Made by a program: the position numbers and the translations under genes. The notes under the pieces were generated by a model. That model saw only the letters and a program-made list of their open reading frames with translations, made no database searches and had not been told where the DNA came from. A stretch of DNA of 64,000 nt from Vibrionales bacterium SWAT-3 (lineage in GTDB: Bacteria > Pseudomonadota > Gammaproteobacteria > Enterobacterales > Vibrionaceae). The stretch spans positions 226,911-290,910 of the forward strand of contig AAZW01000002.1 of NCBI GenBank assembly GCA_000169995.1, in the 5' to 3' direction. Shown piece by piece: positions 1 to 9,200 of the stretch (the stretch's first letter is position 1; every line of letters starts with the position of its first letter).

Positions 1-182
1 GAATCGACGACTAGGTGAGCGACTGTCCCTCGACTAGGGTTGCGATACTTCCCCTCAACAGTCTTCGCCCGTTTGCTGATGCAGCTGTATTACGTAATGG
101 TACGATTATCTTGGAAAGCAATTAAGCCTTATAATTAGATGATTAATTGAGGTTTATTATCCCAAACTCAGTCTATCCGAAA
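1..182. other. Unassigned leading segment
   Basis: No start-to-stop gene is visible. A minus-strand frame of about 35 codons reads out of the IS5 side and stops near position 17, but I do not recognise it. It may be the tail of a gene cut by the IS5 element that starts at 183. Confidence 0.3.
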
Positions 183-1236
183 GGCTTTGTTGCGTAATTC
201 AGTTTAGAGACAGAGCAGCCCCATTTCGTGCATTTCTTAGTCAATACGGCAAGTTTCAGGCATACCTAACCCAGTGAGCTTGTTCAACGCTTTTATCATC
301 GCGTAAGTTTCTCCCACTTGTGCATTGTAATTTCTTAAACTTAAACGACCACCAAGTAACTGTTTAACTCGATACATCGCTGTTTCTGACAGGGAGCGTT
401 TGTGGTAACCATACCGCTCTTTCCAATACTTATTTGAGCCATATAACTTCTGGCAACCTACTGCGAGATTTCGGGGATGACCCCGCTCCCAGAAGGCAGC
501 CCCTTCTCTTGGAGGAATAAGCGCAACGGCTCGCTTAATCTTAATTGCATCGTGACATGCTCTCGTATCATAAGCGCCATCACCAGACACCTCGTGGATA
601 CTTCGGCGAGTTTGTTTCAGTAAATTCGGGAGTACTTCTCCATATGTAACTGTCGATAGACTTAGCTCGGCTGCAATAATTTCATGAGTGTTTGTATCCA
701 CGGCAATATGAAGTTTTCGCCAGACTCTACGTTTGCCATCTGTCCCGTGTTTTTTGACTTTCCATTCACCTTCGCCATAAACCTTAAGGCCAGTCGCATC
801 AATAGCTAGATGTTGTATCGTACCTCTCGTTTTTGTCTTAAGTGAGACCTCAACTTGCTTGGCTCTACGACTGATGCAGGTGTAATGCGGACAACTTAAC
901 GGTACATGGGCTAACCTAAATATCGAGTTGATAAAACCTTGCAGCGCTCTTAATGGCATAGAAAAAACTCGTTTCACCATGAGGGCTGTCGTGATAGCTA
1001 AATCACTGAACCGACGAGGCCTCCCGCGCTTATTCTGTTTGCTTTGCGTCCAGCCACTTATCGCTTCTTCATCAATCCAAAAGGTCAAAGAACCGCGGTT
1101 AATGAGTGATTGGTTGTATTGCTTCCAGTTGGTTGTTTTGTAACGAGGTTTAGGCATAGGGCTACGAGAGGGAGTGAATGTAGCTGATCAGATCGTAGGT
1201 TTTAGGTTTAGTTCCAATGAATTACGCAACAAAGCC
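183..1236 (-). mobile_element. IS5-family element (IS903-like), copy 1
   Basis: The 1054-bp unit is bounded by inverted ends reading GGCTTTGTTGCGTAATTCA at 183 and its complement ending at 1236, and it contains one transposase gene on the minus strand. A second copy of exactly the same length lies at 20078-21131. The 9 bases on each side (tatccgaaa and tgttcagca) do not match, so there is no target duplication. Recombination between copies or a flanking deletion probably followed insertion; the right end cuts into a GNAT gene. Confidence 0.93.
237..1157 (-). CDS. IS5-family transposase, copy 1
   Basis: A DDE transposase of 306 residues that would cut and join the element's ends. An N-terminal IS5 DNA-binding region (GRPRRFSD around residue 46) precedes the RNase H-like core with D120 (AIDATG), D193 (GDGAYD) and E258 (SETAMYR), the usual IS903-type triad. 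Unlike copy 2 it keeps the catalytic E258, but it carries Tyr172 where copy 2 has Asp in the conserved VTDGE stretch, so activity is uncertain. It fills almost the whole element and ends 54 bp from the outer end. Confidence 0.9.
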   Translation of the reverse strand: MPKPRYKTTNWKQYNQSLINRGSLTFWIDEEAISGWTQSKQNKRGRPRRFSDLAITTALMVKRVFSMPLRALQGFINSIFRLAHVPLSCPHYTCISRRAKQVEVSLKTKTRGTIQHLAIDATGLKVYGEGEWKVKKHGTDGKRRVWRKLHIAVDTNTHEIIAAELSLSTVTYGEVLPNLLKQTRRSIHEVSGDGAYDTRACHDAIKIKRAVALIPPREGAAFWERGHPRNLAVGCQKLYGSNKYWKERYGYHKRSLSETAMYRVKQLLGGRLSLRNYNAQVGETYAMIKALNKLTGLGMPETCRID

Positions 1237-1470
1237 TGTTCAGCAACACAAAAGTCGACTATCCCCAAAACCCTGTCCAACCTTTATTACCCGATAATCT
1301 AATCCGAGATACCCGACAAGCACGTCTCCTTCATACTGTAGCGCACGAAAATGAGGGAGTTGTTTAAAGTAGGAACGCGCGACTTGATACTTTGGAAATG
1401 ATTGATTCCTCAACATCATTATTGCTTTATGCTGCTTGTCGGTCACATTAACTTCATACACAATTTCCAT
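1237..1470 (-). pseudogene. GNAT acetyltransferase, N-terminal fragment
   Basis: The first ~75 residues begin MEIVYEVNV and contain LRNQSFPKY and GYLGLDYRVIKVG, which resemble the N-terminal strands of GNAT-family N-acetyltransferases. The frame runs straight into the IS5 end at 1236 and stops there, so the acetyl-CoA-binding half is lost. A good ribosome site (AAGGAGATG) lies just before the ATG. Family assignment rests on a short stretch; that the gene is broken is certain from the junction. Confidence 0.6.
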
Positions 1471-1610
1471 ACATCTCCTTGTTGAAAATTACAGCCGTGA
1501 CACCCGAAGTTTTTATCCCTTGAAACTGCAGGCCAATGGTGAGCGTTCTGACTGATTATGTCTTCATTACCCAACTTCCAAATTCACACAGCAGTGTCCC
1601 TCCCCTAACT

Positions 1611-1711
1611 TTAGGAAGAGTTTACCAAGGCCATAACACCCAACAGTATAAAAATACTTCCAGACCACCTTGAGAAAAAATCAACCCAGTGACTTCTTGT
1701 TTTAAACCTTT
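1611..1711 (-). pseudogene. LysE/RhtB-type exporter, C-terminal scar
   Basis: About 33 codons read in from the IS66 end at 1711 and stop at 1611. The frame contains RSHWVDFFSRWSG and then FILLGVMAL, which resembles the last transmembrane helix and tail of LysE-family amino-acid exporters. The rest of the gene is missing. Together with the GNAT fragment it marks the chromosomal sequence present before IS66 copy A arrived. The fragment is short, so the family call is moderate. Confidence 0.5.
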
Positions 1712-1812
1712 GTAAGCGTCTGCGAACCGACTCATTGACTTTCTAATATCAACACAGATACCGCCAACTAAGGCGGTATCTGTCATTCTGAACGCTATTC
1801 GGGGAGGGTGGA

Positions 1813-3438
1813 CTATTCCGTTTTTGGCATGTTCCAAGGTAGAAGATGACCATGGTCATCCTCACTCTTCAGTTTCGGGATTTCTCGTAGCACGTATTCG
1901 AGGTACTCATACGGCTCGCAGTCGTTAGCCTTCGCGGTTTCGATAAGACTGTACAGCACGGCACTGGCGCGGGCACCATTATGAGTCTTCGAGAACAACC
2001 AGTTGTTCCGACCCACCGTGAACGGACGCACTGAACGTTCCGCTCGGTTATTATCCATACTTAACCGGCCATCATCGATAACTCGTACTAGCTTCGACCA
2101 TTGATTGAGACTGTAGCTAATCGCCTCTCCCAGTTTACTTTTAGGGGGCACCTGAGTGACCGATTTATCTAACCACGCTTTGAACTCATTGAGCAGAGAT
2201 TGAGTATTTGACTGGCGGGTAGCATATCGCTCTTCCCTCGTCTTATCTTTGAGTGCTTGTTCAACACGATAGAGCTTTTGGAACCAACTGACTGCCCACT
2301 AGATTTTACCCCCTTTACCTTGCTTGCCTTTTGGTTGGCTCTGCTCTGCCTCAATGAACTTGCGTCTTGCATGCGCCCAGCAACCCACCAACTTCGCCTC
2401 TGTCTTTTCATACGCTTTATACCCATCCACATGAAGGTATCCAGTGTAGTTTGACAGATACGCTTGAGGGCAGTGATGCCCCCGACTCCCTTCCTGGTAG
2501 TCGAACAAGACGATACCGGGGGCTTGCGCATTACCATCCCGGTATGGACCACACCCATACAACCAGATGTAACTTTTCTTTCTTTCGTCATCGAGCACGG
2601 TCAACGTGGTCTCGTCCGCGAACAGAACATCTTGAGCAAGGAGGGTTTCTTTCAGTAAGGCAATTAACGGCTCTACCTTATCAGCGCAACGCAGTATCCA
2701 CTGACTCATCGTTTTTCGGCTGAGCGCTAGCCCATATTGTCTGAACAGCGATTCTTGACGATAGAGAGGCAGGGCATAGTGGTATTTGTTCGTGATAATT
2801 TGCGCAAACAAAGAGGGAGTCGCGATGCTTTTCGGGATAATCGATGCCGGCGGTGAAGCCATTGCAACAACGCTCTTCTCTCCTAACGCATCACATTGAC
2901 GACAGACGTATTTGGGCCTTTCGGTGACTTCGACATACAACCTGGCTGGGATATACACCAGTTTTTCACTGGTGCTTTGTCCCATCCTGCAGAGCATCGA
3001 CTGGCAACACGAGCAGGTTTTTTCTGATTCTGGAATGTCCACCACAACACGCTCTCGTGGTAGGTCTTCGGGAAGCTTTGGGCGACCACGTCGTTTTGTC
3101 TCGGATGAAGTGTTTTTCGCTTCCGATGTTTCATCATTCTGATTATCGGGTGCTTCATCTTCACCTGTCGTATCGGCATGAGCCTCCGCCTCATTGAACT
3201 CTAAGTCCTGAGGGGGTATGGTTTCACTACTGTTACCAAAGCGTTTACGCCGCGCTAGGTTGAGTTTTTCAACCAGCGATTGGATAGTTATTTCGCTCTC
3301 GTTTAAAGACTGGCGAAGTGTGAGTATGTTCGATTCACTTTCGCCTAGAGATTGGTGAAGAGTGAGTACCGTAGATTCAAGCTCAGTCACTTTTGAACGT
3401 AAGAGCGCTAGCTCATCTGGATTATTTTTATTTGGCAT
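1813..3438 (-). pseudogene. tnpC: IS66 TnpC transposase with in-frame amber codon, copy A
   Basis: The DDE transposase frame spans 541 codons, the normal TnpC size, but codon 380 is TAG (2299-2301). The upstream part has a coiled-coil-like leader, a Cys cluster near 142-150 and 179-182, D275 (FADETT) and D338 (HVDGY). The catalytic glutamate E467 (NNRAERSVRPF) lies beyond the stop, so a 379-residue product would be inactive. Downstream of the TAG the frame stays open and family-like (WAVSWFQKLYRVE), so only this codon is altered, probably from CAG. The same TAG occurs in fragment B and copy C. Confidence 0.85.
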
Positions 3439-3493
3439 ATAAGGAAGATCGCAGAGATCCGCGAAAGTTCCTTATCCGCTATTATTTTTTAAT

Positions 3494-3850
3494 TTAATTA
3501 AGACTTTGGTAATTCAATGTTTGATGGGGTTTCATTTTTTCAATATCGAGCCCATCAAGCAACCAATGCCACTGCTCTTCAGTTAATGAGAGGGTTTTCC
3601 CTGGCATTTTTCTTGGCCAAGCGAACATGTCTTTTTCGAGTCGCTTTTGCCAGAGGCAAAAGCCATTACGCTGCCAGTAGAGAACTTTGAGCTTATCCCG
3701 CGTGCGATTACAGAAGACGAATAGCGCTTCGGAGAAGGGATTAAGGTTCATATTCTGTTCAACAATAAAGCTCAAGCCGTTAATGCCCTTTCTAAAATCG
3801 ACGGGCGCCTTGTGGAGATAGATAACAGAGATATCAGGGAACATTTTCAT
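3494..3850 (-). CDS. tnpB: IS66 accessory protein TnpB, copy A
   Basis: A 118-residue TnpB (IS66 Orf2), required with TnpA and TnpC for IS66 transposition; its biochemical role is not well defined. It shows the family pattern YLHKAPVDFRKGINGL near the start, FVFCNRTRDKLKVLYW in the middle and FAWPRK later. I start it at the ATG overlapping the tnpA stop (ATGA), which implies coupled translation and gives the usual length. Confidence 0.9.
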   Translation of the reverse strand: MKMFPDISVIYLHKAPVDFRKGINGLSFIVEQNMNLNPFSEALFVFCNRTRDKLKVLYWQRNGFCLWQKRLEKDMFAWPRKMPGKTLSLTEEQWHWLLDGLDIEKMKPHQTLNYQSLN

Positions 3851-4200
3851 ACAACAGCAAGCTCCTTCAATAGAAGGCCGAGCCACTGAGGTGCTATATC
3901 ACGAGGCACATGAAGAGAGCACGCCCCCGCTTCAAGCCGTAATTCCGTAGGTAATGTAGAGGGAGGCCGTTGCTCGGTTTTGGTCTTTGGCTTGGCTATT
4001 TTTTCAACGACAACGAATTCAGAAAGTGAATCTTCTCGTTTTTTAGGCAGGTTGACTAAGTGCTGTAGTTTGCGACGGTTGTTGTCAAACGTTTTTGGAT
4101 GAAGATTGTTCTCTAAACAAAACTGAGCGGCAGACTGCTCACTATTGTAATACTTCTGCACAAGGCGTAGCCATTCCTGTTGAGATCTATGCTGAGACAT
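3847..4200 (-). CDS. tnpA: IS66 accessory protein TnpA, copy A
   Basis: A 117-residue small protein with an N-terminal helix-turn-helix-like stretch (W..LVQKYYNSEQSAAQFCLENN) typical of IS66 OrfA proteins, probably binding the element's ends. It is first in the tnpABC operon and its last codons overlap tnpB. A perfect short palindrome, CTTTAAC/GTTAAAG around GATCA, lies just upstream at 4211-4231 and may be its promoter or operator region. Confidence 0.88.
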   Translation of the reverse strand: MSQHRSQQEWLRLVQKYYNSEQSAAQFCLENNLHPKTFDNNRRKLQHLVNLPKKREDSLSEFVVVEKIAKPKTKTEQRPPSTLPTELRLEAGACSLHVPRDIAPQWLGLLLKELAVV

Positions 4201-4281
4201 TTTCGAGTACCTTTAACGATCAAAGTTAAAGGTTACGACGTTTATTGAAAGGATTGAATGAGTCGATTTAAAGACGCTTAC

Positions 4282-5202
4282 AGATGTTCTGTTCGCGGAC
4301 GAGACCACGTTGACCGTGCTCGATGACGAAAGAAAGAAAAGTTACATCTGGTTGTATGGGTGTGGTCCATACCGGGATGGTAATGCGCAAGCCCCCGGTA
4401 TCGTCTTGTTCGACTACCAGGAAGGGAGTCGGGGGCATCACTGCCCTCAAGCGTATCTGTCAAACTACACTGGATACCTTCATGTGGATGGGTATAAAGC
4501 GTATGAAAAGACAGAGGCGAAGTTGGTGGGTTGCTGGGCGCATGCAAGACGCAAGTTCATTGAGGCAGAGCAGAGCCAACCAAAAGGCAAGCAAGGTAAA
4601 GGGGGTAAAATCTAGTGGGCAGTCAGTTGGTTCCAAAAGCTCTATCGTGTTGAACAAGCACTCAAAGATAAGACGAGGGAAGAGCGATATGCTACCCGCC
4701 AGTCAAATACTCAATCTCTGCTCAATGAGTTCAAAGCGTGGTTAGATAAATCGGTCACTCAGGTGCCCCCTAAAAGTAAACTGGGAGAGGCGATTAGCTA
4801 CAGTCTCAATCAATGGTCGAAGCTAGTACGAGTTATCGATGATGGCCGGTTAAGTATGGATAATAACCGAGCGGAACGTTCAGTGCGTCCGTTCACGGTG
4901 GGTCGGAACAACTGGTTGTTCTCGAAGACTCATAATGGTGCCCGCGCCAGTGCCGTGCTGTACAGTCTTATCGAAACCGCGAAGGCTAACGACTGTGAGC
5001 CGTATGAGTACCTCGAATACGTGCTACGAGAAATCCCGAAACTGAAGAGTGAGGATGACCATGGTCATCTTCTACCTTGGAACATGCCAAAAACGGAATA
5101 GTCCACCCTCCCCGAATAGCGTTCAGAATGACAGATACCGCCTTAGTTGGCGGTATCTGTGTTGATATTAGAAAGTCAATGAGTCGGTTCGCAGACGCTT
5201 AC
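4282..5202 (+). mobile_element. IS66-family fragment B (right-hand 921 bp)
   Basis: The sequence matches the right part of the full IS66 copies, from inside tnpC (starting at the codons for DVLFADETT) to the outer end GACGCTTAC at 5202. Its left part is missing and replaced directly by the end of copy A. A and B therefore form inverted repeats of about 920 bp. The tnpC segment (4283-5101) includes the same amber codon at 4613-4615 and the E467 region downstream. Confidence 0.92.
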
Positions 5203-5390
5203 ACCCACTAGAGCGGCTATGGAAAGTAATGAATGAGAAGTCGAGGAACAATGTTTACTTCAAAAGTAAACGGGATTTCAAGGCGGCAATAAACCAATTT
5301 TTCACTGTGACTCTTCCAGATATCGCAGGCTCTTTGACATCTCGAATTAATGATAATTTTCAAGTTCTCAAGCCTGCATCTTCAAGTTGA
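5203..5390 (+). pseudogene. IS630-family transposase, C-terminal fragment
   Basis: From 5205 a frame reads PLERLWKVMNEKSRNN, then TLPDIAGSL and SRINDNFQV before a TGA at 5388. This matches the conserved C-terminal block of IS630/Tc1-type transposases, which contains the third catalytic acidic residue (the E of LERLW). Everything upstream was replaced by IS66 fragment B. It has no start codon and cannot be functional. Confidence 0.75.
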
Positions 5391-5426
5391 ACGGGTATAT
5401 CATATCACGCAGTCAAAATTATATAA

Positions 5427-6158
5427 TTATTGGATAGTACACACGGTACTAGTGTTATACTGTTCAGATAAAGGTAAACTATTAGAAAATACATTTAGCT
5501 GTGTCGGATAAGTATCTTTAAGCTCTTTCCAGCCTTCGGTTATACCTTCAGTACCAACGCCTCCCATCGATACATTCATATCTCTGTCAACATGAACGTT
5601 AAAACCCTTTATTAATGCTCCTTCCGTGGTATCACTTACACATAATCTATCAAAGCAGCCTGCAACATAGAGATCAGTTACATCTTTATTTAAAAGGTAA
5701 GATTCTAGATCATCATTTATAACTGCAGATCCTTCTTTCGTAAAACCCTCATTCACCCTTTTTTCAAATAAACTCAGATCGGGATCACCTGGTTTAGGGC
5801 CTCGAAACGCATCATTGTATAATTTATAATATGTTTTGATTTTATCATGTCGGAGCTTTTGAAGTAACGTCGCCTCATTGACTGATGTGTTTGTTGGAAT
5901 CACCACGTTAATGGTTAATATATCGTGACTTGCAGCATAGTTAATGACTTTGTTAAGCTTCTTCGATTTTTTCATAAGTTCCTTAATATCCATTCCGTTT
6001 CTAAAACCATTTTGCATGTCAACGATGATAATAGCGGTCTTTTTTTGTGAGTTCGACAAACTCTTTAGTAGCTTGATAGAGTCTTTAGTACCGGCATTGA
6101 CTACAAAAGTGGAAAAATACGCCACTATTAATATCGGGAAATATCTATATATTTTCAT
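5427..6158 (-). CDS. Secreted isochorismatase-like cysteine hydrolase
   Basis: A 243-residue protein with a signal peptide (residues 1-22, hydrophobic core FPILIVAYFSTFVV, cleavage near NAG). The mature part has the cysteine-hydrolase pattern: D47 in IIIVDMQNGF, K133 in EKRVNEGF, and C173 in VAGCFDRLCVSDTTEGA, with the usual V-x-G before it. Family members hydrolyse isochorismate, nicotinamide or related amides, or act as ureidohydrolases; the substrate cannot be read here. Export is unusual, since most members are cytoplasmic. It lies 66 bp downstream of the giant secreted protein on the same strand, past a hairpin, and is AT-rich like that gene. Confidence 0.75.
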   Translation of the reverse strand: MKIYRYFPILIVAYFSTFVVNAGTKDSIKLLKSLSNSQKKTAIIIVDMQNGFRNGMDIKELMKKSKKLNKVINYAASHDILTINVVIPTNTSVNEATLLQKLRHDKIKTYYKLYNDAFRGPKPGDPDLSLFEKRVNEGFTKEGSAVINDDLESYLLNKDVTDLYVAGCFDRLCVSDTTEGALIKGFNVHVDRDMNVSMGGVGTEGITEGWKELKDTYPTQLNVFSNSLPLSEQYNTSTVCTIQ

Positions 6159-6181
6159 ATCTATTTGGACCTATAGAGATG

Positions 6182-6208
6182 TTAAAGGGCTGACCTGCAG
6201 CCCTTTAA
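6182..6208 (-). terminator. Hairpin between giant gene and hydrolase
   Basis: A perfect 11-bp inverted repeat, TTAAAGGGCTG / CAGCCCTTTAA, with a 5-base loop. It follows the 1536-residue gene on the minus strand. There is no strong T run after it, so it may attenuate rather than end transcription into the hydrolase gene. Confidence 0.55.
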
Positions 6209-6224
6209 TCCATATTTATTACTG

Positions 6225-9200
6225 TTATTTGAATGACGTAATTACTGAAGACAAATCATGACGTTCTATTTTGAACAAGTCACCTTCGCCAGTGTCGGTT
6301 TTTGCTTGCCTTTCTTCGCTATTAATTTCTTTATTAGACCACTCCATCCCGTAAGCGTTTTTATTGTATGTGACCTTAATACGGTAGTGATCGACCCCTT
6401 CTTTATCAATCACGATAGGTGCGGCAATAGCTTCAAAATTATCGGTTAAATCCCTAGAAGAAGATGTAACAGAACCTGTGCCATTCAACTCCTTTCCACC
6501 AAACGGCGAAGGTGTATTTCTTCTGATAAAAAGTGGCCTCCTATTAAAGCCTTGCCCTCCACAGGCAAAAAACAGATTGGCTTCACGCGCGTCTAGTCCT
6601 ATAGAATCCGCCGAAAAGTTGCCAGGGAATGTACCATAACTAAAGTTTCGGTTAAGTGGAGCCCGCATCAGTTCACACGACCCAGTGTCACTAAAAATAA
6701 ACAACTTGTCAGTTACGTTTTGTTTTATATTCCACCCAGAATACCCACGGTACGGCGTATCAGCTTCAACCAAAGAGTTGTAATAAATATCAGTTCTCTT
6801 TAAATCACTTGCTTTAACAATGCGCATTAAATCAAATGAATCCGGATCAAATTTGGCATTTTTACTATTTTCGGGTACTGCGCAATCTTCTTCGTCATCA
6901 ATTCGGTTACAGTTTTCATGAGAAGGGTGTGCTTCCCATTCTAATCCCATGCCTCTATCGTTTTTAATCACCCAGCGAGCAGCGCTATCACGCCCTATTT
7001 GATTGTGTCGAAGGTTCTGGAGCAAGTATCTATAGTCATAGCCCGCAACGAGGTGGTCAGAACCTTCTTTAACCATTACAAATTCGTGTGATGGCATCCC
7101 TACATCACAAAGGGCATAGTCAAGCAATAGAATATTGTCATCAAAAAAGCCATGGATTTTAGCCCAGGAGTTTGAGTGGATTGCTTGCTGATATTGCTTG
7201 CACTGATTAGCATGATCAAACAGGGTTGCGGTTACATATGCTTCAAATTGTCCTTTGGCTGTAACTCTACCATCAAGTACTTTAGCGCCATCATGAAAAC
7301 CCATTATTAGGTTATTCTGCCTAACCAACGATAATCGTTTTGATTGTATGGTTCCGGTACTTTTTGCTGTAGGTTCCAAAGTATATGTACTAATTCCATC
7401 TAGATTAAGGTGTGAGACGTACATCTTTTTAACCAGTTCAGCAGCAAGTGTTTGTTTATTTATTAGTAAATTATCTCTATCTTGAAATATCAGAAAATTA
7501 ACAAAATTAGTATCGCCTTTATGGGCAGTTTGTAATCCACAAGCATTGATAGTACCAACGCCTCCAACTAGATTATCATCAAAATAGACCTTAGCCTTTC
7601 CCCATTTATTAGTAAGTACTGAATAATCCGCGTTACCGACATGCCTAGATGAGTTGCATGTCTTTGATAATGCAACTGGGAGATCAAACCAGGACAACTC
7701 CATAAAACCATTGTTCACAGTGCCTTCCACTAAGCCTTTTCCCTTAGGCGTCTTAATTAACCCTTTGAGTGTACTATTAGATTTAAATAAGAAAATTTCT
7801 CCATTTTCTTGGCCTATCTCAATTTTGAATTTGTTCAAACCATCAGCTAAGCCCGTTGAACGATAAAAAAGCGATAAGTTGCTAGTTAAAATATCTGCTA
7901 ATTCGTTGACTTTCAGTTGTTGTTTTTTTTGGAGGCTCACAGGTTCTGATGGCATCGCCTTAATAGAGGAAGATGACCAAGGTAGAAAATCAACAGGAGA
8001 AATACGGGATGCATCAATAGAGCCATCACAATTAAATGGTATTCTAGTACCTCCAAATGAATTCATTATACTTTTAAATCTTTGGAGGCAAACACCAGAG
8101 TCACCATCATAAACGTTAAAATCAATATAATAAGTATCTTGGATATCGAGGGGGACATAGGTTCCTTTTATAGGATTTAATTTTCCGAGAGTATTTCTCA
8201 CTCCCCCAGCCACTTCTCTACCAGACGCACTAGTGTTCAGCTTAAAGAATAATTCATCAGACAAATTCGATTTATTATTAAACCAAGCGTATCTTTGCCA
8301 AGAATTGATACTTAATCTATCTGCAGCAAGTACACTTAGGTCACCTTGAGTTAGCGACCTTCCATGATAGTTGACTGCCTTGGACAAATCTCCACAGGGT
8401 ACTAATACTAATAGGCTTCGCTCACTATTACTTTTATATACAACATCTCCCCAGTAATGGGTTTCTTTTCTATTAACGTAATTACTTGTTGAACACTTGG
8501 GAAAACTTAGATCTCGATATATCCCTCGATAAATATCATCTTCAGCGGATAGTTCAGCATAAAAGCTATTTCCTAGAGTGCTTAATGTCGCTCTTTCGAA
8601 AAATTTTCGAAAGTCAAAGACGTGCTCTTTTCCATTATTTTTTAAAACAACGCTATGACTGCCTAAAAGTTTAACTTTTTCCCACTTTTTTTCTTTAGGA
8701 ACTTTAGTGATATTTTTTATCTTCACTAGCTTGTTATTGCCTCGAATACAAATAGGATAGTGATTGAGAGTATTCAGATAATGCCCCCAATAAACCCCTG
8801 TTTTGGGATTAAAGGAACGATAGAAATCAGACCCTTTCCATGTAAAACGATCGCTTATAAAAAAACTATCATCCTTAAATGGGCTATCAACGGTATCAAT
8901 AAACATTGGATAAGGCTGCTTTGTTGATAAGTGTTTCATCTCTTTTAGCGTTGGCATTCGCCATCCGGTTCCCAAAAATTGGAAAACACTATTATTCAGG
9001 TTTTGGCAATATGATTTAGCTTGATCAAAAGTTGAGATATTATTGCCTGTAACAATATCAAAACTATTATAGGTACCACGATACGAGAAAAAGTTATCGC
9101 TGTTGGACTGTTGGACTTTTTTTGATTTTAAGATTTCTCGAACCTTAAAACCATACTCAAGTTTCGTTAAGAATCGATAAAGAAACTCTGCCCCATGTTT

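Larger units (their letters stand above)
1712..4281 (-). mobile_element. IS66-family element, full length, copy A
   Basis: A 2570-bp element with ends GTAAGCGTCTGCGAACCGAC at 1712 and the complement of GTAAGCGTCTTTAAATCGAC ending at 4281. It carries tnpA, tnpB and tnpC on the minus strand, the standard IS66 gene set. Copy C at 14222-16791 has the same length. Its left end faces the LysE scar; its right end abuts the interior of another IS66 copy (fragment B). Flanking octamers aaaccttt and agatgttc do not match, so deletion or rearrangement followed insertion. Confidence 0.94.

Noticed and set aside
2299..2301. Programmed readthrough motif at the tnpC amber
   Set aside because: The bases after TAG (TGG GCA) do not match the known CAR-YYA context, so I do not claim programmed readthrough.
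4323..4745. Long frame inside IS66 fragment B (also at 15912-16334 and complementary at 2169-2591)
   Set aside because: It is a shifted frame of tnpC; the true frame carries all DDE motifs.
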